This document shows positions 15,001-24,676 of a stretch of DNA of 64,000 nucleotides, in pieces. Numbering within the stretch: position 1 is the first letter of the stretch; each line of letters starts with the position of its first letter. This stretch comes from Corylus avellana. Its lineage: Eukaryota; Streptophyta; Magnoliopsida; Fagales; Betulaceae. Where the stretch lies: positions 8,929,608-8,993,607 of the forward strand of contig NC_081544.1 in the NCBI RefSeq assembly GCF_901000735.1, read 5' to 3'. The notes under the pieces are model-generated. The model was given only the letters and a program-made list of their open reading frames with translations, searched no databases and was not told the DNA's origin. A program made the translations under genes and the position numbers.

Positions 15001-18000
15001 ATTTCTTTTACTTATTTTCTTGATATTTCTTGATGGAAAAATATCATGCAGTTAACGTATATTTCAGTTGTCCACTTTCTAAAAGTTAGTTGATGTGATT
15101 TGTTGTTACTGTATGTACATCAGTTTGGTAGGAGGCCCCTACTTTCCACTAGCAGTAACTATCAAACGACCCAGCATAATATATAAAGTGCCATACTGAG
15201 ACCAATGGATCTTAGGTTCACTCAAAGGCTGAAACTAGTATACTTTTGTTATAATTCTTTGTATCTTTATTTCCACTTGAAATTATGCCCAAAAAATAAG
15301 TTGAAGACACTTATTAATAAGAATGCCAAGAATTACTTTATAAACATTTATTGAGAATACCTGAATTTTGGGGTTGCACTCTGTTATTATCCATTTAACT
15401 TATCATGAAAAGAGAGGCAAATTATGGATTTACGAGTTTTTCCGTAGATCTGGTGTTTGAACTGTCAGTGGTTCCCTTTAAAAATATCCTGTCCTCTGAG
15501 TGGATGCCATTTCATATGTATACGAAACTGCTTTTCATTTTGCAGGAGCATATGACATATTACTTAATTGTAGTACATATCTGTTCTAATGGAAAATCTG
15601 ATATATGGTTGTAATGTGAAAATTACATGCTTCTTTCTGGGTGGTTGTCATAGATTTTCTTCAGTGTTTCCATCTCGTGCCCAAATCCAATTTAATTTAC
15701 TCCCCGAGTGAAACCAGGTTTTTAAAGAGAAGAAGTCAGCAAGAGAAAGCTTTGTCTGTGGGGCGTGTGGTCAGGTATGTAATATCAAGTTGCTTCAGAG
15801 TTTTTATGATGTTTGGAAAAAGCAATAAAGTATGATTGGTCACTTTTTGATGTCCAGCTTGGACATATGAGGACAAACAAGAACTGCCCCAAATATGGAG
15901 AAGATCTCGAAGCACACCTTGAAACTGCTGATCTGGAAAAGGCATCTATAAAATTGAAATCCCTGGATCCCTCTAGTCAATCCCAGCAGAAAACTCAGAC
16001 AAAGAAGCTCATTCCAAAAAGTGCGACCAAAATTGTTGTTGTTGAAGCTTCTGAGGGTGAAAAATCTAGTTTGAAGGCAAAAGTTCTTCCAGTGAAGTTT
16101 AAATGTGGCTCAGTTGACAAAGTATCTGATAATGTTTCGGTTGAAGTGGCACCGAGTTCAGACCAGCCAATCACTTCCAATTCTGATACTGGGAAGTCCA
16201 TTGTCAAGGTTAATAAAATAGTAATTCCCAACAAGACAAAACCTGAAGATACAGAGACCCCTAAACCCTCTATTGTAATACGACCGCCAACAAATACAGC
16301 GAAAGATCAGCCAGAATCTCATAAACGCTCTATCGTGATACGGCCACAAACTGAAACAGATAGAGAGCAGCCTCAGAAGAAAATCATAATCAAACGGCCA
16401 AAAGAGATTATTGATGTGGACCAGGTCAGTCAGGATGGAAGCACTGGCGTTGAGTATAGGAAAACTAAAAGAATAGTTGAATTGTCCAACATTGAGAAGC
16501 ATAGGAAGCAGGATAATAAGTATTTGGCTCAGGAATCAGCAAAAAGGAAGGCTAGAGAGGATAGAAGATGGTGGGAAGAGCAAGAGAAGCAGAGAAATGA
16601 AGAGAGACAGAGAGAAGAGAGGGAAAGAAGGCTTTACGAGGATGAAATGAGGATGCTAGAAGAGCAAGAAAAGTTAGCTGAGATCAAGAGATATGAAGCG
16701 TCAATTAGACGAGAGAGGGAGGAAGAAGAAAGACAGAAAGCAAAGAAGAAGAAAAAGAAGAAGAAAAGGTCTGAAATAAAAGAGGAGTATATAGAGGACC
16801 CCAGAACAAGAAGTGATAAAAGGAAGCCAGAGAGAGACCGGAGTACAAAAAGGAGGCCTGTTGTTGAGTTGGGAAGGTATGGTGCAGAGTATGCCCCACC
16901 AACAAAGCGTCGTAGAGGAGGAGAGGTACTGTGCTCATTCCTGCTTGCGCTATTATTTTCTTCTGCACTGTTCTCCCCCGTGTATGCTGCTTTATTATCA
17001 CCAATGATAGTGGTCTTTTCATATATAATATGATTTCTCACCTCCTTGATAAACAATAGGTACGGGTCACAATTGCAAGGGTCAATTCTATTCAATTGAG
17101 TGTGGATGAAATTGTCATCCATCTTGCCTTATGGAGACCTACATAGCTTCAGGACCAACACTTTTAGCAGTTGGTTTGCTGGAATTATTTCTTTGATAAT
17201 AAATAAATTATAAGATATTATTAACAGTGCCAATATGGCTGGTAAAAGGGTGGTCCACCCTTATGGGGTGAGCTAGGATGCCAATGAAACGGATGATGGG
17301 GGGAGTCTGGTGCTTTTGATTTTAATCCTCAATTGGGTCACGGAATGGAGCAGGTTTAGCGATCCCCTCTCCTTCCAACTCGAAAACATTACAAAATATT
17401 GGGTTCGTTTGACAATGCTTTTTAGGTGTTTTTTATTTATTTTTGGTGATGTGACATAAAGGTAAAAGTATTTTTGAGTGTTTAGTTATTTGGTAATGCT
17501 TTTACTTTTTTGATAAACAGCAAAAAGCAATCCTAAAAGGAATTGCCAAACGAGCCCATTCTTATTATTAGGATTTCCTTTCATTCTTTGTAAGATACCT
17601 TTCTAGGTCTCATCTCTCTCATTGCACCGCAAAATAACTATGACAAGAGCTCCAAACTTGTGTCACAATCTTCAACATTACCTCTTCTAATTCTTCATCA
17701 ATGTTTCTTCACATTACCTCTTCTATTTCTTTCTAACTCAAGCTTTGATAAGAGCCGATTTTTTTCAGTCTTATCACTTGATTAGGTATGCATCTTGATG
17801 ATTGGAAGTTCTCATTAAAAAATAAAAAATAGAAACAGTAGAAAAAAGAAAATGGATACTTATGGTTTAATGCTATCAAACTGTTGTTCTTTTTTTATTT
17901 ATTTATTTTTTTATGAGTTGAATGGTTAATGGTGAAATCGAGATTAGATACTTCTCCCAACCCTTTCTGGTGGGAAATTATACAAGAATAACAATGACAA

Positions 18001-21000
18001 CAGTAACAACAACAACAACAATAATAATAATAATATTAATGGTAATGATAATAAAAAGTAAGTATTGTAAAAAGTTAGACTGGTTATTACTTGTCAAAAA
18101 AAAAAAAAAAAAAAAGAGTAAGTATTGTAATGGTAGTAGTGGTAGTATGTAACAGTATTAATAATAATCAAATATTATTGTAATAATAATAGTTGTAGTA
18201 GTAGTATGCCAAGCACTTTCTCCAAATGCTTTCTAGTGAAAAATAAATGTAGATAATACTAATAATTATGATGATAATAATAAGCATGATAACACCAATA
18301 ACAATATCCTTTAAATTGCTGATGATAATAACAGTAATACAATAATAATATCTGTTAAATAGGGTTGTAAGGCTGTAATTTAGTTAGTGGGATGGAATCA
18401 AGGAATCCACTTCGATCCCCCCAGCCCACTCCGTTCCTCATTTGCCTTGTATGTCAATAGTTTGGTCAAGAGTTGTTGTAATTAGCCAGAAGACCTGAAC
18501 ACTCCTGGGACTGGGTATGAGTCACAGGCTTTAAAATTTTGTGGAAAAAAATTGAGGGGATGGGGGGTTTGGAAGTTGGGTTAGGGAAGTTGTCCGTTGA
18601 GCAAGTAACACTGGTGGGTTGACTCAACAGCAGCAAGGTTGGTTGTGACAGTTTTGAATCCATAGTAATAGAGAGAAAAGTAGAGCTAGAGGGATAGTGA
18701 AAGGGAGAGCGAGAAGGAGGGCCGGCTGTTTTGGGTCTATTTCGATGTGTTTAAGGCCTAAGTGGTTTGTGCCATTTTGTTATCTTGTTAATCCCTGTTA
18801 AACCCTTTTTCATTTCTAGTTTTTTGTTTTGATCCTTAATCTGATTTTGAGTTGAAGCATTTTGGGGCTTTTCGTAAAAATAAATTTTCTGTTATTTTCT
18901 TGAAAACAAGAAGGGTATATGTTGGAAGTCCCACATTGCCTGGGTATTAAGGAGATGTGCCATTTATAAAGGTGAGGGAAAACTTCAACTCTTGAGCTAG
19001 CTTTAGGATTGAGTTAGGCCCAAGATCCATTTCTAACATGGTATCAGAGCCTAGCCCAATCGGCTGTGGCCCACTGTCACCCATTGTCGCACGTGTTGGC
19101 TTGGATGTCCTTCCGCCACACGTGAGGGGGCGTGTTGGAAGTCCCACATTGCCTGGGTATTAAGGAGATGTGCCATTTATAAAGGTGAGGAGAAACCTTA
19201 ACTCTTGAGCTAACTTTAGGGTTGAGTTAGGCCAAAGACCCATTTCTAACAGTATATAACTTGATGGTATGATTTTGAGATTTTTTTCCCTTTTTTTACT
19301 TTCTTTTATGGGTTTGTCAAGGTGGTGTTTTATTGAATCCAAGTGATTTGAGTTGGAGGTGGAGGGTAGGTCTTCAGTGTTACGGATTCTTGAAGGTAAC
19401 ATTCACTCCATTTGCTTGGGTTGAGTGAATATTTCTTGGTTGTTGGCCATTGTAGAGGAGTTGGTTCTAGAGGAGGGGACAAAGGAGTTTTGGAGATGCT
19501 CCGAAGTTTGTTTCCCAGCTCTCCTCGCCCAGTGCTGCTCTAATAAGCATGGAATTTTCTTAGTTGTGGTGGAGTACGATGGAGGTAGATGGACTGGATT
19601 TATCCTAGTGTTGGAAGGTAGAGGTGACAAAGGATCAGGGGTCTTCGCCTCCGAGTTGCGTTCGGTTGTGCAATTCCTCCAATTGTTATATGGTGGTGGG
19701 TCTGCCAGGGTTAGTAATGGTAGCCATTTGTCGCTGGGCTTGGGCAAAAGTCGGTCAGTGCTGGTGTTGAAATCTTCAGCCGAGGGGGGTGGGAATGGGT
19801 TGTTTGCAGAGGTACTTGCGGGACCGAGGAAGTTTCCAGCGTCGTCCTCATCGAGGAAGGGTATAGTTCGAATTCTGATGTGTTTGCTCCTAAAGGACAG
19901 ATTGTGATTGGGCAGGCAATGTCTGGAGGTTTGGAGGATTCCCGATCTTCTACTGGTGGTGTCTACTTGAGGGAGGACATGGGACTTTTGGGTGCAATTT
20001 TTGATTTTCATATCCTTAGAGAGAAGTTGGTTCACTTGAAAACGGTTGTGTCTTGATGTATTGAGTGGATTGATTTGGGTCTGGGCCCAGGTGGTCTAGG
20101 AAGCAAACCAAACTTAGTGAGTATAGTGGTAGCTGAGCCAAAGCCCAACCCAGTAGGCATTATTCCTTCTAAGGCTCCCATTGTAGCGAGCATTTTAGGC
20201 TTGCTTTCAGTGGCGCACTATGTTCTAGACTCTAATGGCAAGGCCCTGATGGTCTCTAGTGGTACTTGGGCCAAGTCTTTTTCAAGCCCAATGCTAAACT
20301 TTCACTCAAGCAGAGTGACAGTGGGATTTTAGCCATCAGGCCCAAGTCCTATTTTGGGAGGTGAAGGGCCCAAGTTCTTGATTGAGTTAGCCCAGAGGAC
20401 CTAGCAGGCCTCACAGCGCTGCTGTCTCTGCTGTTGATCTTAAACCTTTGTTGTGAGCAGTTAGGGAGAGTTTTCTCAGCAAGGCTTCCATACCTATAGA
20501 TCAATGTTCTGTCTTGCGGCTGCAGCCCCTCATGGAGGGGAGAATTGTGAGGGCTTCTGATCTTGCTAGGAGTGGCTCAATGTCTTCAATTGGCTCTGAA
20601 TAGATGTTTTAGGGGCCATAGTCCTAGAGGGGTTTTTCGCCGATGTTTCTGTATCTAAGGTACTGCTCCCGGATCCACTTTCGTAGCTGTTTTCTCTCTT
20701 TTTTTGTAAAACCGCCAGCAAGGAGACAATGATGGTTGCTTTGAAGAATGGGCCCTATGGTGTTGGTGATACTATTGATGCTATGGGTTTTGGAGAAGTG
20801 GCTTATTTCGCCAGCCAAGTAGATGGCTTGGGGTTTGTTGCTCTCGTCTCTAGGCCGGTTGTTGTAGAAGCAGACCCTAGGTCTATTACGTGGGCCTTAG
20901 TTGTTAAAGTGGGGAACTTATCCTTTTACTGGACTTTGATCCTTCTTGCTCATCTTCTAGGTATTTGATGAGGTCAGTTTTAATGGTGATAAAGGCGAAG

Positions 21001-23533
21001 GGACCTGAAAATCAGTTTTTCCCAATCATCATTAGCCAATACCCTATCCAGTTTCCTCATAATGGGGCCATCCTCCCTCCTATTAGACCATGTAAAGAAA
21101 TTACCCCTGAACTTTAAGTCATCAAGCTCTGCTTCATTGATGCACTCATCAAGGGAGTCCATCCAACTCAGTCATTCCCGAGAACCCCCCCACCCTTGAA
21201 TTCTGGTTTCTGATGGCATTAAAATAACCTAGCACCAGCCAAGGGCTGCCTCTGAAAAGGGAAGAACAAGAAATTAAATCAGCCCATAAACTTTCCCTCT
21301 TTCCCTGGCAATTGTCCCCATAGATCACAGAGACGAAACAACTCCACGCTTTCCTGCCTTTGCCTACCTACATGTCTTTGTTTGCCCTCCCAGCTAGCGT
21401 TTCCATTCGAATTGAGAAGTTACAATAGGATTTCTTGTGGGGAGGTATAGGTGAAGAGCTCAAATTTCACTTGGCAAATTGGTCCAAGGTGTGTTCTCTA
21501 ATCTCTAAGGGGGGTTTGGGGATTTGAAATTTGCTCATGTTCAACCGAGCTCTTCTAGGGAAGTGGTTATGGTGTTACGCTTATGAGAGAGAAGCTCTGT
21601 GGAAATTGGTAGTGAACATTAAATATGGTAGTCAGTGGGGTGAGTGGTGCTCTAACATAGTCAATGGGTCTTATGGGATGGGTCTCTGGAAGTTCAATAG
21701 GAGGGGTTGGGAGGAGTTTTCTATATATACTAGATTTGAGGTAGGTGACGACTCCAATATTAGTTTTTGGCATGACGTGTGATCTGGGTAGCAGCCCCTT
21801 AAGGTAGCATTTCTAGAGTTCTTTACCATTGCTTGCCTTAGGGATGCATCTGTGGTAGATCATCTTCAGTTCTCTAATGGCTCCCCTTAGTGGAACATTA
21901 CAGCGGCGCATGATTGGGAGTTAGAATTCTTTTCCTCGTTTTTCAATTAATAGTATTTCTTCAGATCGAGAGTAGCTTTCTTTCCTTTATTGTCCCCTTA
22001 AGGTAAAATCCTTGCTTTGGATAATTTAAGAAAGTGGTGTATCATTGTGGTAGATTGGTGTTGTTTCTGTAAGATGAGTTGGGAAACTTTTAACAATCTT
22101 TTACTCTATTGTGAGACAACTAGTGACTTATGGAACTTGATATTCAGTTTGTTCGATTTAGCGTGGGTCATGTCTTGTTGAGTGAGAGATCTCTTTGCTT
22201 GTTGGATGGCACTTTGATAGTCCTCAAAGTGCAGTTATTTGGAAGATGATTCTACCCACTTGATGTTGGGTATTTGGAGAAAGAGAAATGATCGAAGCTT
22301 TGAAGACAGTGTGAGGACAATGATGGAGTCAAAAGGTTTCTTTTTTTACACCTTTTTCCATTTGGATAGCTGCCTATGATTGTTTTCATATTTGTAGCTT
22401 TTATGACTTTTAAATCTTTTTTCTTTTTTTTGGTTAGGTTTTTATTTTTTATTTATTTTTGTGTGTGTGTTTATATTTCCTGTATACCTAGATGCACCCT
22501 TTGGTTTTTAATGAATTTTGATTATATATTAATATAAAAAAATCTTTTGATTTCCTTGAAAATTTTCTTGGTATTTTGTGGGTTATGCGAGAGATTTTCC
22601 TCTTGAAAAAAAAAAATGCCATAGCCCCATGATAACCTGCAAATCAAAATAATATCTACAAGTATTAGAAAACCACAATTATGAGCGGTGAGTGACAGCT
22701 AGAAGGGTTGGTGAAGAGCGGCCTGAAACTAATGGGCCTTATCATAAGGGTATTTATGTATATTCAAATGTTTGATTTTGTTATTTCTCATTATTTTGAT
22801 TGTGCCACTAGAGGGTTCCAGTTCTATCTGGGACGAATTAGAGTGACATGTATCATGTGAAACTGAGATTTGCGTAGTTTAGAAAAATAGGAGAGAATTT
22901 TGTCAAGGTTTAGGGAAGGTTGGAATATTAGTTGCTTTAGATGTATAACCCATCCTTGTTGGCTATATCCAAAACAAGAAGAAAAGAAGAATTTGACGTC
23001 GTATCTTTGCATTTTCGTTTTTCTTCTATTCTTGATTTCTTTCTTTGTTTTTGCTGATCCCTCTAGTTTTGTTTATTGCTGATTATATAGAATGGTGAAC
23101 CCAAATATTCAATAAAATGATGTTGGAATTATTTTGCATAGAACTTCTATTTATGTGAAAATCTTGGTTAATTATCCCACAGGTTGGTTTGGCAAACATC
23201 TTGGAGCGCATAGTGGAGGCCCTGAAAGACAGGTACGAGGTATCATATCTTTTCTTAAAACCAGTATCCAAAAAGGAAGCTCCTGACTACTACGACATCA
23301 TACAACACCCCATGGATCTGTCCACAGTCAAGGAGAAGGTCAGGAAGTTGCATTACCGGAGCCGAGAGGATTTCCGGCACGATGTTTGGCAGATCACATA
23401 TAATGCCCACATATACAACGACGGCCGCAATCCCGGAATTCCCCCTCTTGCTGATCAGCTTTTGGAGCTTTGTGATTATTTGTTAATGGAGAATGATGAA
23501 AGTTTAACCGAAGCCGAAGCTGGTATAGATTGA
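1..23533 (+). CDS. TAF1: TFIID subunit 1 (TAF1/HAF1), 3' two-thirds of the gene
   Basis: Largest TFIID subunit, a nuclear scaffold of the RNA polymerase II pre-initiation complex. Exons read from splice signals and frame: 1-118 (continues upstream of the window), 2402-2738, 3503-3712, 3891-3983, 9141-9344, 10785-10991, 12880-13360, 14110-14294, 14426-14545, 15718-15774, 15858-16925, 23183-23533. All introns are GT..AG. The joined coding length is an exact multiple of three with no internal stop and gives 1142 residues, so the gene looks functional. The first exons match the DUF3591/TAF1 core (blocks such as [20 protein letters not shown] and [20 protein letters not shown]). These are followed by an acidic stretch, a CCHC-like zinc knuckle, a long basic charged region and a bromodomain. 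The N-terminal part and ubiquitin-like domain lie outside the window. The introns are swollen by transposons, the largest (16926-23182) being 6.3 kb. Family assignment is secure; exact splice sites are inferred. Confidence 0.95.
119..2401 (+). other. TAF1 intron with GGTGG-rich imperfect repeat
   Basis: Intron between the first two visible exons (donor gtacgt at 119, acceptor ctgtag at 2396-2401). It is T-rich with several poly-T tracts (134-152, 404-419). Bases 1230-1410 are an imperfect GTGG/GGTGGCAG-type low-complexity stretch that leaves both strands open over short runs; I see no gene in it. The short open frames here have no recognisable domain. Confidence 0.6.
5267..5515 (+). mobile_element. 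tRNA-derived SINE in TAF1 intron 4
   Basis: Starts CCCCAAGGGGTTGGC. It has a pol III A-box-like stretch (GGCTTAACTAGTAAGGGCG) and a B-box-like GGTTTGAATTCC about 50 bp later. A GC-rich body follows and ends in an A-rich tail (aaaaaaagaaaaagaaaag). The short match aaagata on both sides is a possible target duplication. A reverse-orientation relative with the same head lies at 8600-8840. Confidence 0.75.
6060..7750 (+). mobile_element. 5'-truncated, degenerate LINE in TAF1 intron 4
   Basis: Translated pieces match the C-terminal half of a plant L1-type reverse transcriptase: the catalytic [10 protein letters not shown] box near 6100, then [10 protein letters not shown] and [10 protein letters not shown]. 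Further on come [13 protein letters not shown] (about 6500), GGLGVWNLR (about 6600) and a zf-RVT module with [17 protein letters not shown] near 7275. Many stops and frameshifts interrupt it. The 3' end is A-rich at about 7735-7750 after a sequence shared with the LINE ending near 22540. The element is dead, has no 5' end and lies in the same orientation as TAF1. Confidence 0.8.
7751..8600 (+). other. Intronic sequence, no gene; GC-rich repeat scrap
   Basis: Holds a GC-rich patch (7900-8060) with recurrent GGCCACC words, similar in flavour to the patch at 45780-45830, in otherwise AT-rich intron sequence. No coding or RNA gene is seen. Confidence 0.4.
8600..8840 (-). mobile_element. tRNA-derived SINE, reverse orientation, TAF1 intron 4
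   Basis: Reading the minus strand from about 8840, the sequence starts AACCCCCCAAGGGGTTGGCC, the same head as the SINE at 5267. It continues with a B-box-like AAGGTTCAACAAC, a GC-rich body and ends GGAGAGGTTCCCC. The body differs from the copy at 5267, so they look like two subfamilies sharing a tRNA-related head. Confidence 0.65.
9372..9560. mobile_element. Small inverted-repeat element (MITE) in TAF1 intron 5
   Basis: The outer parts are imperfectly inverted (GGACAAAAATTTCCTAC on the left against GTAGAAAATTTGTGTCC on the right), and so are the inner words (CATGTGTCCTTAAG against CTAAGGGACATATG). The centre contains GCATGTGAGAAGCACATGC. Related sequence occurs at 11873-12165 and about 35225-35340. 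Confidence 0.5.
11873..12165. mobile_element. MITE in TAF1 intron 6
   Basis: The left half (GGGACAAAAACTTCCTCCAA, then CCCAATCTATAAA) and right half (TTTATAGATTGGGTT, then TTTGGAGGAAATTTAGG) are inverted copies. The inner part has the same CATGTG/GCACATG-type words as the element at 9372. No target duplication is clear. Confidence 0.5.
13615..13800 (-). mobile_element. LINE 3'-end fragment, minus strand, TAF1 intron 7
   Basis: The + strand motif TTGATAAGTATTAAAAAGCG, followed by GGCGCTCCTAAGTACACA and ACAAGAGGCTCC, looks like the reverse complement of a plant L1 3' terminus with its A-rich end on the left. Only a short terminal piece is present. Confidence 0.4.
15718..16925 (+). CDS. TAF1: TAF1 exons 10-11: zinc knuckle and basic charged region
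   Basis: The 57-bp exon 15718-15774 supplies CGACGQ. After an 83-bp intron, exon 15858-16925 continues with [11 protein letters not shown]. Together they form the C-x2-C-x4-H-x(n)-C knuckle found near the C-terminus of plant and animal TAF1. The rest of the large exon has three spaced repeats of an S-I-V-I-R-P type motif, then a Lys/Arg/Glu-rich helical stretch with a run of nine lysines at about 16747-16770, probably nuclear-localising. The exon ends in K-R-R-R-G-G-E just before the donor at 16926. If that intron were retained, the frame would run on to a stop at 17033 and give a bromodomain-less protein. Confidence 0.9.
17401..17557. mobile_element. hAT-like MITE in TAF1 intron 11
   Basis: Short element with inverted ends: GGGTTCGTTTGACAATGC on the left and TTGCCAAACGAGCCC on the right. 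The inner parts are inverted too (GTAAAAGTATTTTTGAG against AATGCTTTTACTTTTTTG). It matches the widespread plant hAT-type MITE style (GGGTTCGTTTGG ends). No clean 8-bp target duplication is seen. Confidence 0.6.
17985..18360. repeat. Trinucleotide-rich simple repeats in TAF1 intron 11
   Basis: Degenerate AAC, AAT/ATA and GTA repeats with a poly-A tract at about 18096-18115. The phrase AGTAAGTATTGTAA occurs twice around the poly-A tract. No gene. Confidence 0.7.
18920..19251 (+). mobile_element. Complete TRIM retrotransposon with target duplication
   Basis: Two near-identical 119-bp LTRs, 18920-19038 and 19133-19251, both begin TGTTGGAAGTCCCACATTGC and end CATTTCTAACA. Directly after the first LTR comes TGGTATCAGAGCC, the initiator-Met-tRNA primer-binding site. 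A purine tract (GTGAGGGGGCG) lies just before the second LTR. The element is flanked on both sides by GTATA (18915-18919 and 19252-19256). At 332 bp with no coding capacity it is a terminal-repeat retrotransposon in miniature. The internal region holds two ACGTG words. The LTRs differ at only a few sites, so insertion may be fairly recent. Confidence 0.9.
19300..22545 (+). mobile_element. Degenerate, rearranged LINE in TAF1 intron 11
   Basis: Bases 19560-20340 carry an ORF1-like stretch ([20 protein letters not shown] near 19570). Bases 21380-22200 carry reverse-transcriptase C-terminal and zf-RVT-like sequence ([32 protein letters not shown], then a diverged CFCKMS-type zinc segment near 22060). 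The 3' end near 22540 (TAATATAAAAAAA) resembles that of the LINE ending near 7750. Stops and frameshifts abound. The endonuclease part in between lies on the opposite strand (20975-21360), so the element is scrambled. Confidence 0.7.
20975..21360 (-). pseudogene. Inverted LINE endonuclease fragment
   Basis: The minus strand encodes [16 protein letters not shown], then [20 protein letters not shown] and [12 protein letters not shown]. This is the C-terminal part of an AP-type endonuclease of plant L1 elements (the D/Y-F-N-A-I-R and N-x-F-T-W-S-N blocks). A stop and frameshift lie between the two blocks. It sits between plus-strand ORF1-like and RT-like sequence of the same kind of element. Confidence 0.75.
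23183..23533 (+). CDS. TAF1: TAF1 last exon: bromodomain
   Basis: The acceptor at 23181-23182 (cccacag) joins in phase to the previous exon. The 116 codons encode a complete bromodomain. Helix Z begins at [12 protein letters not shown], followed by the ZA loop ([19 protein letters not shown]), then the helix B/BC-loop segment [11 protein letters not shown] with the asparagine that normally contacts acetyl-lysine. The domain ends at LLELCDYLL and a short acidic tail ends at TGA 23531-23533. Plant TAF1 has one bromodomain where the animal protein has two, and this fits. Confidence 0.93.
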   Translation, partial: VGLANILERIVEALKDRYEVSYLFLKPVSKKEAPDYYDIIQHPMDLSTVKEKVRKLHYRSREDFRHDVWQITYNAHIYNDGRNPGIPPLADQLLELCDYLLMENDESLTEAEAGID

Positions 23534-24553
23534 AGGGATTTGGCACACACTGATGCTAGGTTAGATCAATTATTTCGCCCGAAGGCCCCCCCGGCTTTGG
23601 TGGAGCAATTTTTTTCTATTGTTTGGGGGGTTTTCATAGTTAGTGGATATGCCTTAATTGCATCCATCATAGGGAAAATATTTTGGAAAAAAAAAAAAAA
23701 AAAAAAAGGAACAAGAAAAAAACACTTGCTTCCCTTGTACATATTTGTATATATAAAAGTTCAATTTGTTAATCAACGACATGAAATTGTATGTAGCATC
23801 CACCAAATCCCCCAGGCCTTTGGTTTCTGGTTTTCATCAAAGGACTCTCAACTCATCTGAGATTTCAGCAAATTGTTAACACTGACTTGGGTTAAACTTG
23901 TATAATTTGAGTTCGGTTTGTTTATTAAACAAATTTAGGTTCGTTTATTAAATAAGCCGAACTCATATAAACTTAGCTCAGGTCGATTGAGCTTGTATAA
24001 ACTCATATTATTTCATTTCGACAGTATTATTTTAACTTTTTAATGAGAGCATTTTATGTTTTTAAAAAGATGGACAAATTTTTTATTTATTTATTTTTTT
24101 TCCTTGTGTAATAATAGATATAGCTGTAATTATTGTAATTACGAGTCTTGATAGAACTTACACAGACTTGAGATTGGATTGCGTAAGATTTGAATTCATT
24201 TATATAATTAACTCAAATGATAAAATCTCAACAATTAATAATTAATTAATAATTAGTTTATAAAAATAAAATAAAAATGAGTTAGCAGGCCGAGGTATTG
24301 GCTTGGGGACTACCCAAAACGCATAAAAAACATGCTAAATGCAAGCTGAAAGAACCTTACAAAACGCATAAACAAGCAACATAAAACGCAACAGTAAAAG
24401 GAAAGCAAAACGACATAGTTTAAGCTAAAGTTGCAATAATAGTCAAGCCAGCCGCACCCGTGCCGTGAGCTTCTTCTCCAGTCTTTCCCCCTCTCATCTG
24501 AAAACAATTTCTCTTCCTTAAGGAGGATTCATCACTCTTCACCTTCTTCCTCC
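23534..24553. other. TAF1/OXP1 intergenic spacer
   Basis: About 1.0 kb between the TAF1 stop and the first OXP1 upstream ATG. It contains the TAF1 3' UTR, A-rich tracts (23687-23707), an AT-rich block and the OXP1 promoter. The region 24420-24550 is CT-rich and is probably the 5' UTR. No separate gene is seen. Confidence 0.5.
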
Positions 24554-24676
24554 ATGAAGTACTTCTTTGGTAATTGATTGCTTATAATTTGTTTTTGTTT
24601 TTGTTTTTTTTTTTTTTCCATTGAATTATAGATTGCCATATCTGGGTTATCTGTTTTCTGAGCTTTGAGCATAGGA
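24554..24676 (+). promoter_or_regulatory. OXP1 leader with upstream ATG and possible intron
   Basis: An upstream ATG at 24554 reads seven codons to a stop in the unspliced leader. A donor-like GTAATTG at 24570 and an acceptor-like GAGCATAG ending at 24674 would remove 105 bp. The upstream ATG would then be joined in frame with the main ATG at 24677, adding six residues (MKYFFG). Unspliced, the ATG makes only a tiny uORF. The splice is inferred from sequence alone. Confidence 0.35.

Noticed and set aside
15995..17122. Minus-strand open frames of up to 162 codons
   Set aside because: Shadows of the low-complexity Lys/Glu-rich TAF1 exon 15858-16925.
19403..20035. Minus-strand 210-codon frame
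   Set aside because: It is antisense to an ORF1-like stretch of a LINE and has no recognisable domain.
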